Source of the DNA: NS-12 sp045403215
GTDB lineage: Bacteria > Nitrospirota > Nitrospiria > Nitrospirales > NS-4
Direction: 5' to 3'
Assembly: GCA_045403215.1 (NCBI GenBank)
Contig: JAXIOW010000006.1
Location: 1-37,869 of the forward strand
DNA length: 37,869 bases
A program made the position numbers and the translations under genes. Positions 24,545-32,604 of the stretch are shown here, piece after piece. Below the pieces are notes generated by a model that was not told the origin of the DNA, made no database searches, and saw nothing but the letters and a program-made list of their open reading frames with translations. The stretch's first letter is position 1; every line of letters starts with the position of its first letter.

Positions 24545-26833
24545 ATGGATCCATCCGATTCGACAGTGCCGCCGGCATCCAGCACTCCTGCGCCTCTGGT
24601 AGCAACGCCTCCTGCTCCGCCCGCTCCGCCTGGCGGACCAAACGCCATCGCTCCGGGAGCCTTCCGCGGTGTCTCGCTGGAAGGGCTCAGAGCCTACCTG
24701 CACAAGAATTTCGAGCAGCTGTTTGTCTTGCTCACGCTCGTCGCGACCGTCCTGATCAACTACTTCATCGAGCAGAAGATCGCCTTCCTGAACTTCTACT
24801 TTCTGCCGATCATCCTGGCCGGCTACTACCTGGGCCGAACGAAGGCCGTGCTGGGTGCCGTCTTATCTTTCCTGGTGATGCTGCTGTACGTGTACCTGCG
24901 GCCCGAGGCGTTTTTGACGCCGCAAGGCTATCTGGCGGAAGACCCGGAGGTCGCGCTGTATCTTCAAATCTTAATCTGGGGGTCGTTCCTCGTCCTGGCC
25001 GGCGCGGTCGTCGGAGGGCTGCATGAGAAGCTGGCCCGGGAGTTCGCGACCACACGCCGGCAGAACGAGGTGCTCCAGAGACAGCAGGATGAGCTCAACA
25101 TGGCCAACCTGGCGCTGAAGGCCAGCGCCGAGAACCTGGCGTTCCTGAATCAGGAGCTCCAGCGCCGGCAGGAGGAGCTCAACCACGCCAACACGGCGCT
25201 GAGGGACTACAGCGAAAACCTGGAGGTCAAGGTACGGGAGCGCACCGAGGAGCTCAACCGCGCCCACGCGTCGCTGAAGGACTACGCCGAAAACCTGGAA
25301 TACAAGGTCACGGAGCGGACCGAGGAGCTGGAGAAGTCCAAGCACTCCATCGAGGCACTCAAAACCAAGGTGGAGGAGGCGCTGTACTCCACCATGGACT
25401 CTTCCGTGGTCAAATTGATCATCGAGGGGCGGCTGCGCAACGAGAAGCGCAACATCAGCGTCCTGTTCTCCGACCTCGTCGGCTTCACCACCCACTCCGA
25501 GCAGAATCCCCCCGAGATCGTGGTCCGCGACCTCAACCGCTACATCGGCGACATGGAACCCATCCTGCTGGCCTATCGCGGCCACATCGACCGGTACATG
25601 GGCGACGGCATCATGTGCGAGTTCGGGGCGCCGCTGGATTTCGAGACCTACCGGATCCTGGCCGTGCTGGCGGCGATTAAGATGCAGGACAAGATGGCCA
25701 AGGTGAATTATCCCTGGGAGATGCGCATCGGCGTGTGCTCAGGGTCCACTATCACGGGCCTGGTTGGGAGCAAGCGCCAGTCGTATACCGCCATCGGGGA
25801 CGTGGTCAACATCGCCGCGCGGCTGCAGAAATCCTGCACGCCGGGCAAGGTGCTGATCGATCGGTACACGTACGAGACCGTCAGCCTCTTCATCGATGCC
25901 CGCAAGAAGCGTGACCTTCCCGCCAAGGAGGTCCTGGGGTCGGACAAGGAGCGGCGGCTGGAGGCGCTCCACGAAAAGGTCGCGGCGGAACCCACCAACG
26001 CCGTGCACCATTTCCAGATCGGGCAAATCCATCTCGGGCTCAACGAGCCGGTCGAGGCCCTGCAGTATTTCGAGCGCGCCTTGCACCTGGATCCGAACGA
26101 GATGAAGTTCAAGCTGGCGTACGCCGAGGCCGGCCTGAAGATCCGCGAGAGCGAGAAGATCGACATCCGGGGGCGACGGCAGCGCATCGAGGCCTACGAG
26201 GTCATCGGCATCAAGGATCCCTTCGAGGACCGCAAGAAGGTCTCCCAGGGCTTCGCGCACGAATACGAGTACGTGCAGAATCTCATCCAGATCCCGTCCG
26301 ATGTGGTCCTGCCCGTGGAGGCCTTGGACGGCAGCATCGGGCATTCCAAGATGGTCGCCATCTTCGCCTACGCCCTGGCCACCTATTTCAACCTGCCGGA
26401 TAAGGATAAACTCGACATCCTCCAAGCCGGCTTTCTGGCGGACATCGGTAAGGAGATCGTGCCTCATCATCTGCTCAACCGCATGGGGAGCCTCAGTTCC
26501 TGGGAACTGGACATGGTGAAGATGCACCCGGTGGAAGGGTCCAGAACCCTGCGGAAGTTGGGCTACGATAACGAGGAGATCATCAAGATCGTGTATCACA
26601 GCCACGAGAACTACAACGGCACGGGCTATCCGGACGGGCTCAAGGGTGAAGACATCCCGCTCGGCTCCCGGATCGTGGCGGTGGCCGACGCGTACGACGC
26701 GCTGATCTCCTGGCGTCCGTACCGGGACCCCTGGGAGCGCCACGTCGCCCTGGACGAAATCGCCCGCGGTGTCGGCAAAGGCGTCTACGATCCCAAGGTC
26801 GCGGATGGCCTGATCAAGATCATGGCGCGCTGA
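24545..26833 (+). CDS. Membrane class III nucleotide cyclase - TPR - degenerate HD-GYP fusion
   Basis: A 762-residue protein. A Pro/Ala-rich start (to about 45) is followed by three or four membrane segments (about 55-175), then a long coiled coil with repeated EELN/ENLE heptads (about 175-285). The class III cyclase domain covers about 295-460: metal-binding Asp residues in VLFSDLVGFT (near 305) and YMGDGIMCEFG (near 352), and the YTAIGDVVNIAARLQ block near 413 with the transition-state Asn and Arg. The usual adenine-selecting Lys before MGD is Arg, so the nucleotide is uncertain. TPR-like helices lie at about 480-545. The HD-GYP domain (about 590-762) has ADIGK for HDIGK and SHE for HHE, so two metal ligands are lost. 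No strong ribosome binding site is seen. Confidence 0.88.
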   Translation: MDPSDSTVPPASSTPAPLVATPPAPPAPPGGPNAIAPGAFRGVSLEGLRAYLHKNFEQLFVLLTLVATVLINYFIEQKIAFLNFYFLPIILAGYYLGRTKAVLGAVLSFLVMLLYVYLRPEAFLTPQGYLAEDPEVALYLQILIWGSFLVLAGAVVGGLHEKLAREFATTRRQNEVLQRQQDELNMANLALKASAENLAFLNQELQRRQEELNHANTALRDYSENLEVKVRERTEELNRAHASLKDYAENLEYKVTERTEELEKSKHSIEALKTKVEEALYSTMDSSVVKLIIEGRLRNEKRNISVLFSDLVGFTTHSEQNPPEIVVRDLNRYIGDMEPILLAYRGHIDRYMGDGIMCEFGAPLDFETYRILAVLAAIKMQDKMAKVNYPWEMRIGVCSGSTITGLVGSKRQSYTAIGDVVNIAARLQKSCTPGKVLIDRYTYETVSLFIDARKKRDLPAKEVLGSDKERRLEALHEKVAAEPTNAVHHFQIGQIHLGLNEPVEALQYFERALHLDPNEMKFKLAYAEAGLKIRESEKIDIRGRRQRIEAYEVIGIKDPFEDRKKVSQGFAHEYEYVQNLIQIPSDVVLPVEALDGSIGHSKMVAIFAYALATYFNLPDKDKLDILQAGFLADIGKEIVPHHLLNRMGSLSSWELDMVKMHPVEGSRTLRKLGYDNEEIIKIVYHSHENYNGTGYPDGLKGEDIPLGSRIVAVADAYDALISWRPYRDPWERHVALDEIARGVGKGVYDPKVADGLIKIMAR

Positions 26834-26921
26834 CAGGTCCCCCCCGCGCCCCCGCCCCGTTTACGCCGGCGTGGCGCCTAGCCGCATTCTTGCCCTTCCA
26901 AGTCCGCCCCCATCGGTACTC

Positions 26922-26951
26922 TTGAAGACCCCGCGGGAAGAAGCTTAGTAT
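26922..26951 (+). promoter_or_regulatory. Possible promoter for the DsbA-like gene
   Basis: TTGAAG (26922-26927) and TAGTAT (26946-26951) are 18 bases apart, giving a very short leader before ATG at 26970. The preceding intergenic bases (26834-26920) are C-rich and hold no other recognisable feature. Confidence 0.4.
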
Positions 26952-26969
26952 GATCCAGAGAGGCCTTCC

Positions 26970-28028
26970 ATGAAGACTTACCATATCATCGGCTGGGGAC
27001 TCCTGACAGCGGCGGCCTGTCTCCTGCCCTCTCCGGTCCGAGCCGATTCGCCGGTCCTGGCGACCGTCGGCGGCACGCCGATCACGACGGCGGAGATCGA
27101 GCAGGCGCTCCGGCTCCCGCTCTATGACTTGGAAGTGGAGAAGTATCGCCTGACGCGACGGAAGCTGGACCAGACGATCGTCGAACGGTTGCTTGCGCGG
27201 GCGGCGGCCGAACGCGGGCAGACGGTGTCGGCCTTCGTCACGGCGGAGGTCCAGGCCCAGATCGCGGCGATCACGCCGGAGGAGATCGCCGCGCGCGTGC
27301 AGGCGGACCGGGCCAAGCTGCCGCCGGACGCAGAGCAGGCCCACAAAGAGGCGCGGAGCTCCCTGGTCCGCGAACGCGCCCGGCGAGCGCTCCAGGAATT
27401 GGTCGAGCGGTTGTCCCGCGAGGCCCAGGTGACAGTGACACTCCGTCCCCCTGAGCCTCCCGTCATGACCGTCCCCGTGGGAGACGGCCCGGCGTGGGGT
27501 CCACCGGCGGCGCCGGTCACGATCGTCGAGTTCGCAGATTTCGAATGTCCGGTATGCAAGGAGAACCTCCCGATCTTGCAAGAGATGCGCAGCCTCTATC
27601 GGGAGCAGGTCCGGATCGTCTACCGGAACTTTCCTCTCGCGTCGCACCCGCAGGCACGCCCGGCGGCCGAAGCGGCCAACTGTGCGCACGAGCAGGGCCA
27701 GTTCTGGGCGTATCACGACGCCCTTTTCGCCAAGGCGCCCGATCTCCAACCGTCGGATTACGTGCAGTTGGCCGAGCGTCTGAAGTTGAACGCCGCGGAC
27801 TTCGCCGACTGCCTGAGCAGTGATCGGCCGAAGGTCGCCGTAGCCAGAGACCTCGCGGACGCCCAAGCGTTGGGGCTCAGCGGGACCCCGACCTTCTTCA
27901 TCAACGGGCGCTACCTGTCCGGGTTCCAATCATTGGACGCGCTCCGGCAGTACATCGACCGCGAGCTGCAGGCTGCCGGCAACGGTGCGCATCCGGGAGA
28001 CAAGGCCCCGGAGGCAGGGCCCCGTTGA
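26970..28028 (+). CDS. Periplasmic SurA-like / DsbA-like thiol oxidoreductase
   Basis: A 352-residue exported protein with a signal peptide (IIGWGLLTAAACLLPSPVRA). Residues about 27-155 resemble the SurA-type N-terminal chaperone helices (VLATVGGTPITTAEIEQAL, LDQTIVERLLARAAAERG). Residues about 170-335 form a DsbA-like thioredoxin fold with the active site CPVC in VEFADFECPVCKENLP and the cis-Pro loop GLSGTPTFFINGRYL. Such fusions probably bind unfolded periplasmic proteins and oxidise or isomerise their disulfides. AGAGG lies seven bases before ATG. The stop overlaps the TTG start of the next secreted protein, suggesting joint function. Confidence 0.87.
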   Translation: MKTYHIIGWGLLTAAACLLPSPVRADSPVLATVGGTPITTAEIEQALRLPLYDLEVEKYRLTRRKLDQTIVERLLARAAAERGQTVSAFVTAEVQAQIAAITPEEIAARVQADRAKLPPDAEQAHKEARSSLVRERARRALQELVERLSREAQVTVTLRPPEPPVMTVPVGDGPAWGPPAAPVTIVEFADFECPVCKENLPILQEMRSLYREQVRIVYRNFPLASHPQARPAAEAANCAHEQGQFWAYHDALFAKAPDLQPSDYVQLAERLKLNAADFADCLSSDRPKVAVARDLADAQALGLSGTPTFFINGRYLSGFQSLDALRQYIDRELQAAGNGAHPGDKAPEAGPR

Positions 28029-28597
28029 TTTCGCGTGCGTGCACGGGTCTGGTGCCCGCTCTGGTCGTGACGGCGGCCGTGCTGGCGCTGCCGCCGGCGG
28101 CGTCCGCGAACGAAGCGAAGCCGGCGCCCGTCATCGTGCCGTTGGTCAATCCGATCGGAGAGGGGAAGGGGAGCTTCCGCGGGGGCCTCTTCCGCAAGAT
28201 CGTCACCGCGCGCGGGTTCGAAATCGACGACAGCCGAACCGGGTTCCACGAGGTGAAGGCCGTCGGGAGCACCAATACGTTTACGCCGGACACGCCCGCG
28301 ATCTATGTCGTCGTCGAGTTCCTGCAATCGACCTTCGACATCTTCCGCCTCGTCGGGCGCTTCATCCTGGAGGATCCGGCAGGGAAGCCCGTGGGCACCG
28401 TCCTCCACGTGGACCGGGCCCAGTTCGAGAACGAGGACACGGGGGGCTACCTGGTCATGAAGCAGCCGCCCGGCGGCTTTCCCGTCGGCAACTACCGCGT
28501 CGAGATCCATTACGAGAACATCACCGACATGAGCCTGCTGACCCTCGCCCGCTTCAAAGTCGTCCCGGCGGCGGGCGCTGCCGGCCAGAAGCCTTAA
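28025..28597 (+). CDS. Secreted protein of unknown function, coupled to the DsbA-like gene
   Basis: A 190-residue protein with a signal peptide (ALVVTAAVLALPPAASA) followed by a beta-rich domain (AIYVVVEFLQSTFDIFRLVGRFILED, GNYRVEIHYENI) resembling an immunoglobulin-like or calcium-binding beta sandwich; no specific family is recognised. The only suitable start is TTG at 28025, which overlaps the TGA of the DsbA-like gene, so translation is probably coupled. The mature part has no Cys, so it is not an obvious disulfide substrate. Confidence 0.72.
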   Translation: MISRACTGLVPALVVTAAVLALPPAASANEAKPAPVIVPLVNPIGEGKGSFRGGLFRKIVTARGFEIDDSRTGFHEVKAVGSTNTFTPDTPAIYVVVEFLQSTFDIFRLVGRFILEDPAGKPVGTVLHVDRAQFENEDTGGYLVMKQPPGGFPVGNYRVEIHYENITDMSLLTLARFKVVPAAGAAGQKP

Positions 28598-28604
28598 GTG
28601 CCCG

Positions 28605-29093
28605 ATGCCTTCCGCTCCTCATACCGCGCCTCCGCTTGCGGTGAAGGTCCGCCCCGCCGCCCTGGGCGATCTTGATGTGCTGATGCGGTTCAACGCCGCC
28701 ATCGCGCAGGAGACCGAGGGCCGCCGTCTCAACATGGAGCGGCTGCGGCAGGGGACCCGCGCGGTCCTGGAGTCCAGCGAACGCGGGTATTATCTGGTGG
28801 CCGAGACGGACTCGGTCGTCGTCGGCCAGTTGTTCATCACCTATGAGTGGAGCGACTGGCGCAACGGCGTGTTCTGGTGGATCCAGAGTGTGTACGTCGA
28901 GCCTTCAGTGCGGGGCCGCGGCGTGTACCGCGCCCTCCACGAACGCGTCCTGCAAGATGCCCGTGCGCGCGGTGACGTGTGCGGCCTGCGTCTCTATGTG
29001 GAGAAGGAGAATGAGGCGGCGCAGGAGGCGTACACCCGGTTGGGGATGACGATGACCCCCTATCACGTCTACGAGCAGGACTTCGTGCTCTGA
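28605..29093 (+). CDS. GNAT-family N-acetyltransferase
   Basis: A 162-residue protein with the GNAT fold: KVRPAALGDLDVLMRFNAAIAQ at the N-terminus, the strand pair VAETDSVVVGQLFITYEW, the acetyl-CoA pyrophosphate loop in VYVEPSVRGRGVYRALHE (R-x-x-G-x-G/A variant RGRGVY), and the C-terminal LYVEKENEAAQEAYTRLGM. The acceptor (amine of a small molecule or protein) cannot be told. The ATG at 28605 lies seven bases after the preceding stop, so it may be the third gene of the DsbA-like operon. tRNA-Leu follows. Confidence 0.9.
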   Translation: MPSAPHTAPPLAVKVRPAALGDLDVLMRFNAAIAQETEGRRLNMERLRQGTRAVLESSERGYYLVAETDSVVVGQLFITYEWSDWRNGVFWWIQSVYVEPSVRGRGVYRALHERVLQDARARGDVCGLRLYVEKENEAAQEAYTRLGMTMTPYHVYEQDFVL

Positions 29094-29099
29094 GCTAAC

Positions 29100-29129
29100 T
29101 TGACTGGGAGCGGGATCATACAGTACAAC
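29100..29129 (+). promoter_or_regulatory. Possible promoter for tRNA-Leu (and tig operon)
   Basis: TTGACT (29100-29105) and TACAAC (29124-29129) are 18 bases apart. The predicted start is about 20 bases before tRNA-Leu. No separate promoter is seen in the 29 bases between the tRNA and tig. Confidence 0.42.
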
Positions 29130-29154
29130 ACTGGTGTGTCTCTCCTGATTCCCT

Positions 29155-29239
29155 GCGAGAGTGGCGGAACTGGCAGACGCGCGAGACTTAGGATCTCGTG
29201 GGAACAACCGTGGGGGTTCAAGTCCCCCCTCTCGCACCA
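29155..29239 (+). tRNA. tRNA-Leu (TAG anticodon)
   Basis: A class II tRNA of 85 bases with a long variable arm. The acceptor arm GCGAGAG (29155-29161) pairs with CTCTCGC (29229-29235). The anticodon stem GAGA/TCTC encloses loop CTTAGGA with TAG. The T-arm is around GGGGTTCAAGTCCCC and CCA is encoded at 29237-29239. It reads CUA and probably other CUN codons. Confidence 0.95.
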
Positions 29240-29268
29240 ATGAGACCGTCGCAACACTGACTTCACCG

Positions 29269-30555
29269 ATGAAACTCGAAGTGACCGAATTGGGCCCGGT
29301 GAAACGGGCCGTCCGGATCGAAGTGCCGGCGGAGGACGTCGCCAAGCGGTTCCGGGACGTCTACGCGGACCTCCGGAGTCAGGCGCATATCCCGGGCTTT
29401 CGCCCCGGCAAGGCGCCGCTCGCCCTGCTGGAAAAGCGCTATGCGAAGGCCGTCGAGGACGACGTCGTCCGCTCGCTTGTCCCCGAGTATTATGAGAAGG
29501 CCATGAAGCAGGTGGGGTTCGCCCCCGTCGCCGTGGATCTGCCGCCGATCGAACGGATCAAGATCAAGGACGGCGCCCCGCTGGTCTTCACGACCACCGT
29601 GGAGATCAAGCCTGTCTTCGAGCTCCGGGAGTACAAGGGCGTCACGCTCAAGCAGGACAAGCGGGCCATCACGGAGGAGGAGCTCGACAAGGCAATGCAG
29701 GTCCTCCGGCAGCAGCATGCTCAGATCGAAGTGGTCAAGGGGGATCGGGGCGTCGTCGAGGGCGATTACGTGCAGGTCCGCCTCGAGCAGGTCGAGGGGC
29801 CGAACCAGCCGGACGGATTCAAGCCCGAATCCCACCTGTTCCGCGTTGGCGACAAGACCCAGTTCTACGGGCTGACGCTGGACGAGGCGGTCCTCGGCAA
29901 GAAAAAGGACGAGGCACTCGAAGTCAGCCAGGAAGGGACGGGTACAGCCCGGGGGATGGTGCAGACGATCAAGCAGAAGGTCCTGCCTGAGCTGGACGAC
30001 GAGTTCGCCAAAGACCTGGGCGACTACAAGACCCTGGCGGAGCTCCGCGAGAAGGTTCGCACGCAGCTCGAGCAGAGCCTGAAGCGGGACATCGAAGAGA
30101 CGTACAAGGACCAGCTCATGAAGCGGCTGGTGGACCTTCACCACTTCGACATTCCAGAGTCGCTGGTCCAGCGCGAGCTGGACGCCATGGTCCAGAGCGA
30201 GCGCACGCGGCGGCACCGGATCCGGCACATGCTGTCGCAGGGGGAGGCGCGCCATCAGGAGGACGAGAAGTTCGATGTCCGGAAGTTCCGGGAGGAGAGC
30301 CTCCCCACGGCCCAGCAGCGCGTCAAGCTGGGCTTGGTCCTGGAGGCGATCGCGCAGAAGGAAGGCGTCGCGGTGACCGACGCGGACCTCGAGTACGAGT
30401 GCCGCCAGATGGCACGCGCGCTGCAGGTGGACGTGGCGGAGGTGGTGAAGATGCTGAGGGTCGGGGGCGAGGACGCGGTCGAAGACCTCAAGTCCCGCAT
30501 CCTGGCGGAGAAGGCCTTGCAGTTCGTCTATGAAAAAGCCATCATCCAGGTCTGA
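29269..30555 (+). CDS. tig: Trigger factor, ribosome-associated chaperone and prolyl isomerase
   Basis: A 428-residue protein of normal length that binds the ribosome exit tunnel and shields nascent chains. The N-terminal domain ends in the ribosome-docking motif HIPGFRPGKAP (about residues 39-49). The FKBP-type domain covers about 150-240 (GDRGVVEGDYVQVRLEQ), and the helical C-terminal arms follow (FDIPESLVQRELDAMVQ). ATG at 29269 matches the family start KLEVTELGPVKRAVRIEVP; upstream in-frame codons lie inside tRNA-Leu. clpP and clpX follow with 28-base gaps, the classic order. Confidence 0.96.
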   Translation: MKLEVTELGPVKRAVRIEVPAEDVAKRFRDVYADLRSQAHIPGFRPGKAPLALLEKRYAKAVEDDVVRSLVPEYYEKAMKQVGFAPVAVDLPPIERIKIKDGAPLVFTTTVEIKPVFELREYKGVTLKQDKRAITEEELDKAMQVLRQQHAQIEVVKGDRGVVEGDYVQVRLEQVEGPNQPDGFKPESHLFRVGDKTQFYGLTLDEAVLGKKKDEALEVSQEGTGTARGMVQTIKQKVLPELDDEFAKDLGDYKTLAELREKVRTQLEQSLKRDIEETYKDQLMKRLVDLHHFDIPESLVQRELDAMVQSERTRRHRIRHMLSQGEARHQEDEKFDVRKFREESLPTAQQRVKLGLVLEAIAQKEGVAVTDADLEYECRQMARALQVDVAEVVKMLRVGGEDAVEDLKSRILAEKALQFVYEKAIIQV

Positions 30556-30583
30556 TGAACTCCCAACCTGAGAGTGTGAGATA

Positions 30584-31246
30584 ATGAGAGATATGAGAGA
30601 GACCTCCCAGATGCTCATCCCGATGGTCATCGAGCAGACCAACCGGGGCGAGCGCGCCTACGACATCTATTCCCGCCTCTTAAAGGATCGTATTATCTTC
30701 ATCGGCACGCCGATCGACGACGTGGTCTCGAACCTCCTCATCGCCCAGCTGCTGTTCCTCGAAGCCGACGACCCCGAGAAGGACATCAACGTGTATGTCA
30801 ACACGCCGGGCGGATTGGTGACGGCCGGACTGGCGATCTACGACACGATACAGTACGTCAAGCCCGCCATCGCCACCATCTGCGTCGGCCAGGCCGCGAG
30901 CATGGGGGCGCTCCTGCTGGCCGCCGGGACGAAGGGCAAGCGCTACGCGCTGCCGAACTCCCGGATCATGATCCACCAGCCGCGCGGCGGGTTCGAGGGC
31001 CAGGCCACCGACATCGGCATCCAGGCCGAGGAGATCATCAAGATCCGCAAGCGGCTGGACGAGATCATGGCGAAGCATACCAACCAGTCGGTCGAGAAGG
31101 TCCACAAGGACTCGGAGCGCGACTATTTCATGTCCGCGGAGGAGGCGAAGGCCTACGGCCTCGTGGACGAGGTCATCACGCGGGCGCCGAAGAGCTTCCG
31201 GCCGTCCAAGGATGGCTCCGACAAGAATTCCGATATAGTGAAGTAG
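30584..31246 (+). CDS. clpP: ATP-dependent Clp protease proteolytic subunit
   Basis: Serine protease that forms the double-ring chamber used by ClpX. The catalytic triad is visible: Ser106 in GQAASMGA, His131 in MIHQPRGG and Asp180 in ERDYFMS. The protein is 220 residues if started at the first ATG; in-frame ATGs at 30593, 30611 and 30623 are alternatives, and MLIPMVIEQT at 30611 is close to the usual mature N-terminus, so a short propeptide or a later start is possible. It lies between tig and clpX. Confidence 0.96.
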   Translation: MRDMRETSQMLIPMVIEQTNRGERAYDIYSRLLKDRIIFIGTPIDDVVSNLLIAQLLFLEADDPEKDINVYVNTPGGLVTAGLAIYDTIQYVKPAIATICVGQAASMGALLLAAGTKGKRYALPNSRIMIHQPRGGFEGQATDIGIQAEEIIKIRKRLDEIMAKHTNQSVEKVHKDSERDYFMSAEEAKAYGLVDEVITRAPKSFRPSKDGSDKNSDIVK

Positions 31247-31274
31247 CGCGGGGGCTCGGGAAGAGGGAGAGCTG

Positions 31275-32525
31275 ATGGCGAAGCAGGAAAAAGGGGACGC
31301 GCAGTTGCGGTGCTCCTTCTGCGGCAAGGGACGCGAGGAGGTCCGGAAGCTGATCGCCGGGCCCACGGTCTACATCTGTGACGAGTGCGTGGACCTCTGC
31401 AACGACATCATCGCAGAGGACCTGGAGGAGAAACAGGAAGCCGTCTCCTCCAAGCTGCCCAAGCCCAAGGAGATCATGCGCACCCTGGACCAGTACGTCA
31501 TTGGCCAGGAGCGGGCCAAGAAGGTGCTGTCGGTCGCCGTCCACAACCACTACAAGCGCATCTCCTCCAACACGCTGGACGACGTCGAGCTCCAGAAGGG
31601 CAACATCCTCCTCATCGGCCCCACCGGCACCGGCAAGACCCTGCTGGCCCAGACCCTGGCCCGCATCCTCGACGTGCCGTTCACCATCGCCGACGCGACG
31701 ACGCTGACCGAGGCGGGCTACGTCGGCGAGGATGTGGAGAACATCATCCTCAAGCTGGTGCAGGTCGCCGATTACGACGTGGAGCGGGCGGAGCGCGGCA
31801 TCGTCTACATCGACGAGATCGACAAGATCAGCCGCAAGAGCGACAGTCCCTCAATCACGCGGGACGTCTCGGGCGAGGGCGTGCAGCAGGCCCTGCTCAA
31901 GCTCATCGAGGGGACCGTGGCCAACGTCCCGCCCCAGGGCGGGCGCAAGCACCCGCATCAGGAGTTCATCCAGGTGGACACGGCGAACATCCTGTTCGTC
32001 TGCGGGGGCGCCTTCGTCGGGCTGGAGACCATCGTCGAGCAGCGCCTCAACCAGAGATCGATCGGCTTCGGCGCCGAGATCAAGGGCAAGCACGAGCGGC
32101 GCACGAGCCACCTGCTGTCGAAGGTGCAGCCGGAAGACCTGCTCAAGTACGGGCTGATCCCCGAGTTCGTGGGACGGCTGCCGGTCGCCGCCACGCTGGA
32201 GGAGCTCGACGAGAAGTCGCTCATCCGCATACTTACGGAGCCCAAGAACGCGCTCCTCAAGCAGTATGAGAAGCTCCTGGCCTTCGAGAAGGTGAAGTTG
32301 AAGTTCACCGAGAACGCCGTGGTCGCGGTGGCGCGCAAGGCGTTCATGCAGAAGACCGGCGCGCGGGGCCTGCGCTCCATCCTCGAAGAGGTGATGCTCG
32401 ACGTGATGTACGAGATCCCCTCCCAGCGCGAGATCCGCGAGTGCGTGATCACGGAGGACGTGATCGAGGGCAAGGTCTCCCCGCTGCTCATCAAAGACCA
32501 CGAAAAGGGCGTCAAGTCGGCTTAG
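31275..32525 (+). CDS. clpX: Clp protease ATP-binding subunit ClpX
   Basis: AAA+ unfoldase that feeds proteins to ClpP. The N-terminal zinc domain uses Cys13, Cys16, Cys35 and Cys38. Walker A is GPTGTGKT at 115-122, Walker B is in GIVYIDEIDKI, the pore loop is YVGEDVE, and the sensor region KTGARGLRSILE is near the C-terminus. The length, 416 residues, is normal. An IGF-type loop for ClpP docking is represented by QRSIGFGAEIKG. ATG at 31275 is preceded by GAGGGAGAG. Confidence 0.97.
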   Translation: MAKQEKGDAQLRCSFCGKGREEVRKLIAGPTVYICDECVDLCNDIIAEDLEEKQEAVSSKLPKPKEIMRTLDQYVIGQERAKKVLSVAVHNHYKRISSNTLDDVELQKGNILLIGPTGTGKTLLAQTLARILDVPFTIADATTLTEAGYVGEDVENIILKLVQVADYDVERAERGIVYIDEIDKISRKSDSPSITRDVSGEGVQQALLKLIEGTVANVPPQGGRKHPHQEFIQVDTANILFVCGGAFVGLETIVEQRLNQRSIGFGAEIKGKHERRTSHLLSKVQPEDLLKYGLIPEFVGRLPVAATLEELDEKSLIRILTEPKNALLKQYEKLLAFEKVKLKFTENAVVAVARKAFMQKTGARGLRSILEEVMLDVMYEIPSQREIRECVITEDVIEGKVSPLLIKDHEKGVKSA

Positions 32526-32604
32526 CTTGACCTAACCTCCCACGCGCCTCGCTCGCTACACACTCTACCTGCTTCTCGTCCCGGTTCTGGCCGCGGCTAG
32601 CCTC

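Noticed and set aside
25739..26743. Minus-strand frame opposite the cyclase fusion
   Set aside because: Shadow of the plus-strand cyclase/TPR/HD-GYP gene.
29263..30642. Long minus-strand frame opposite tig
   Set aside because: No recognisable domain; trigger factor on the plus strand explains the coding signal.
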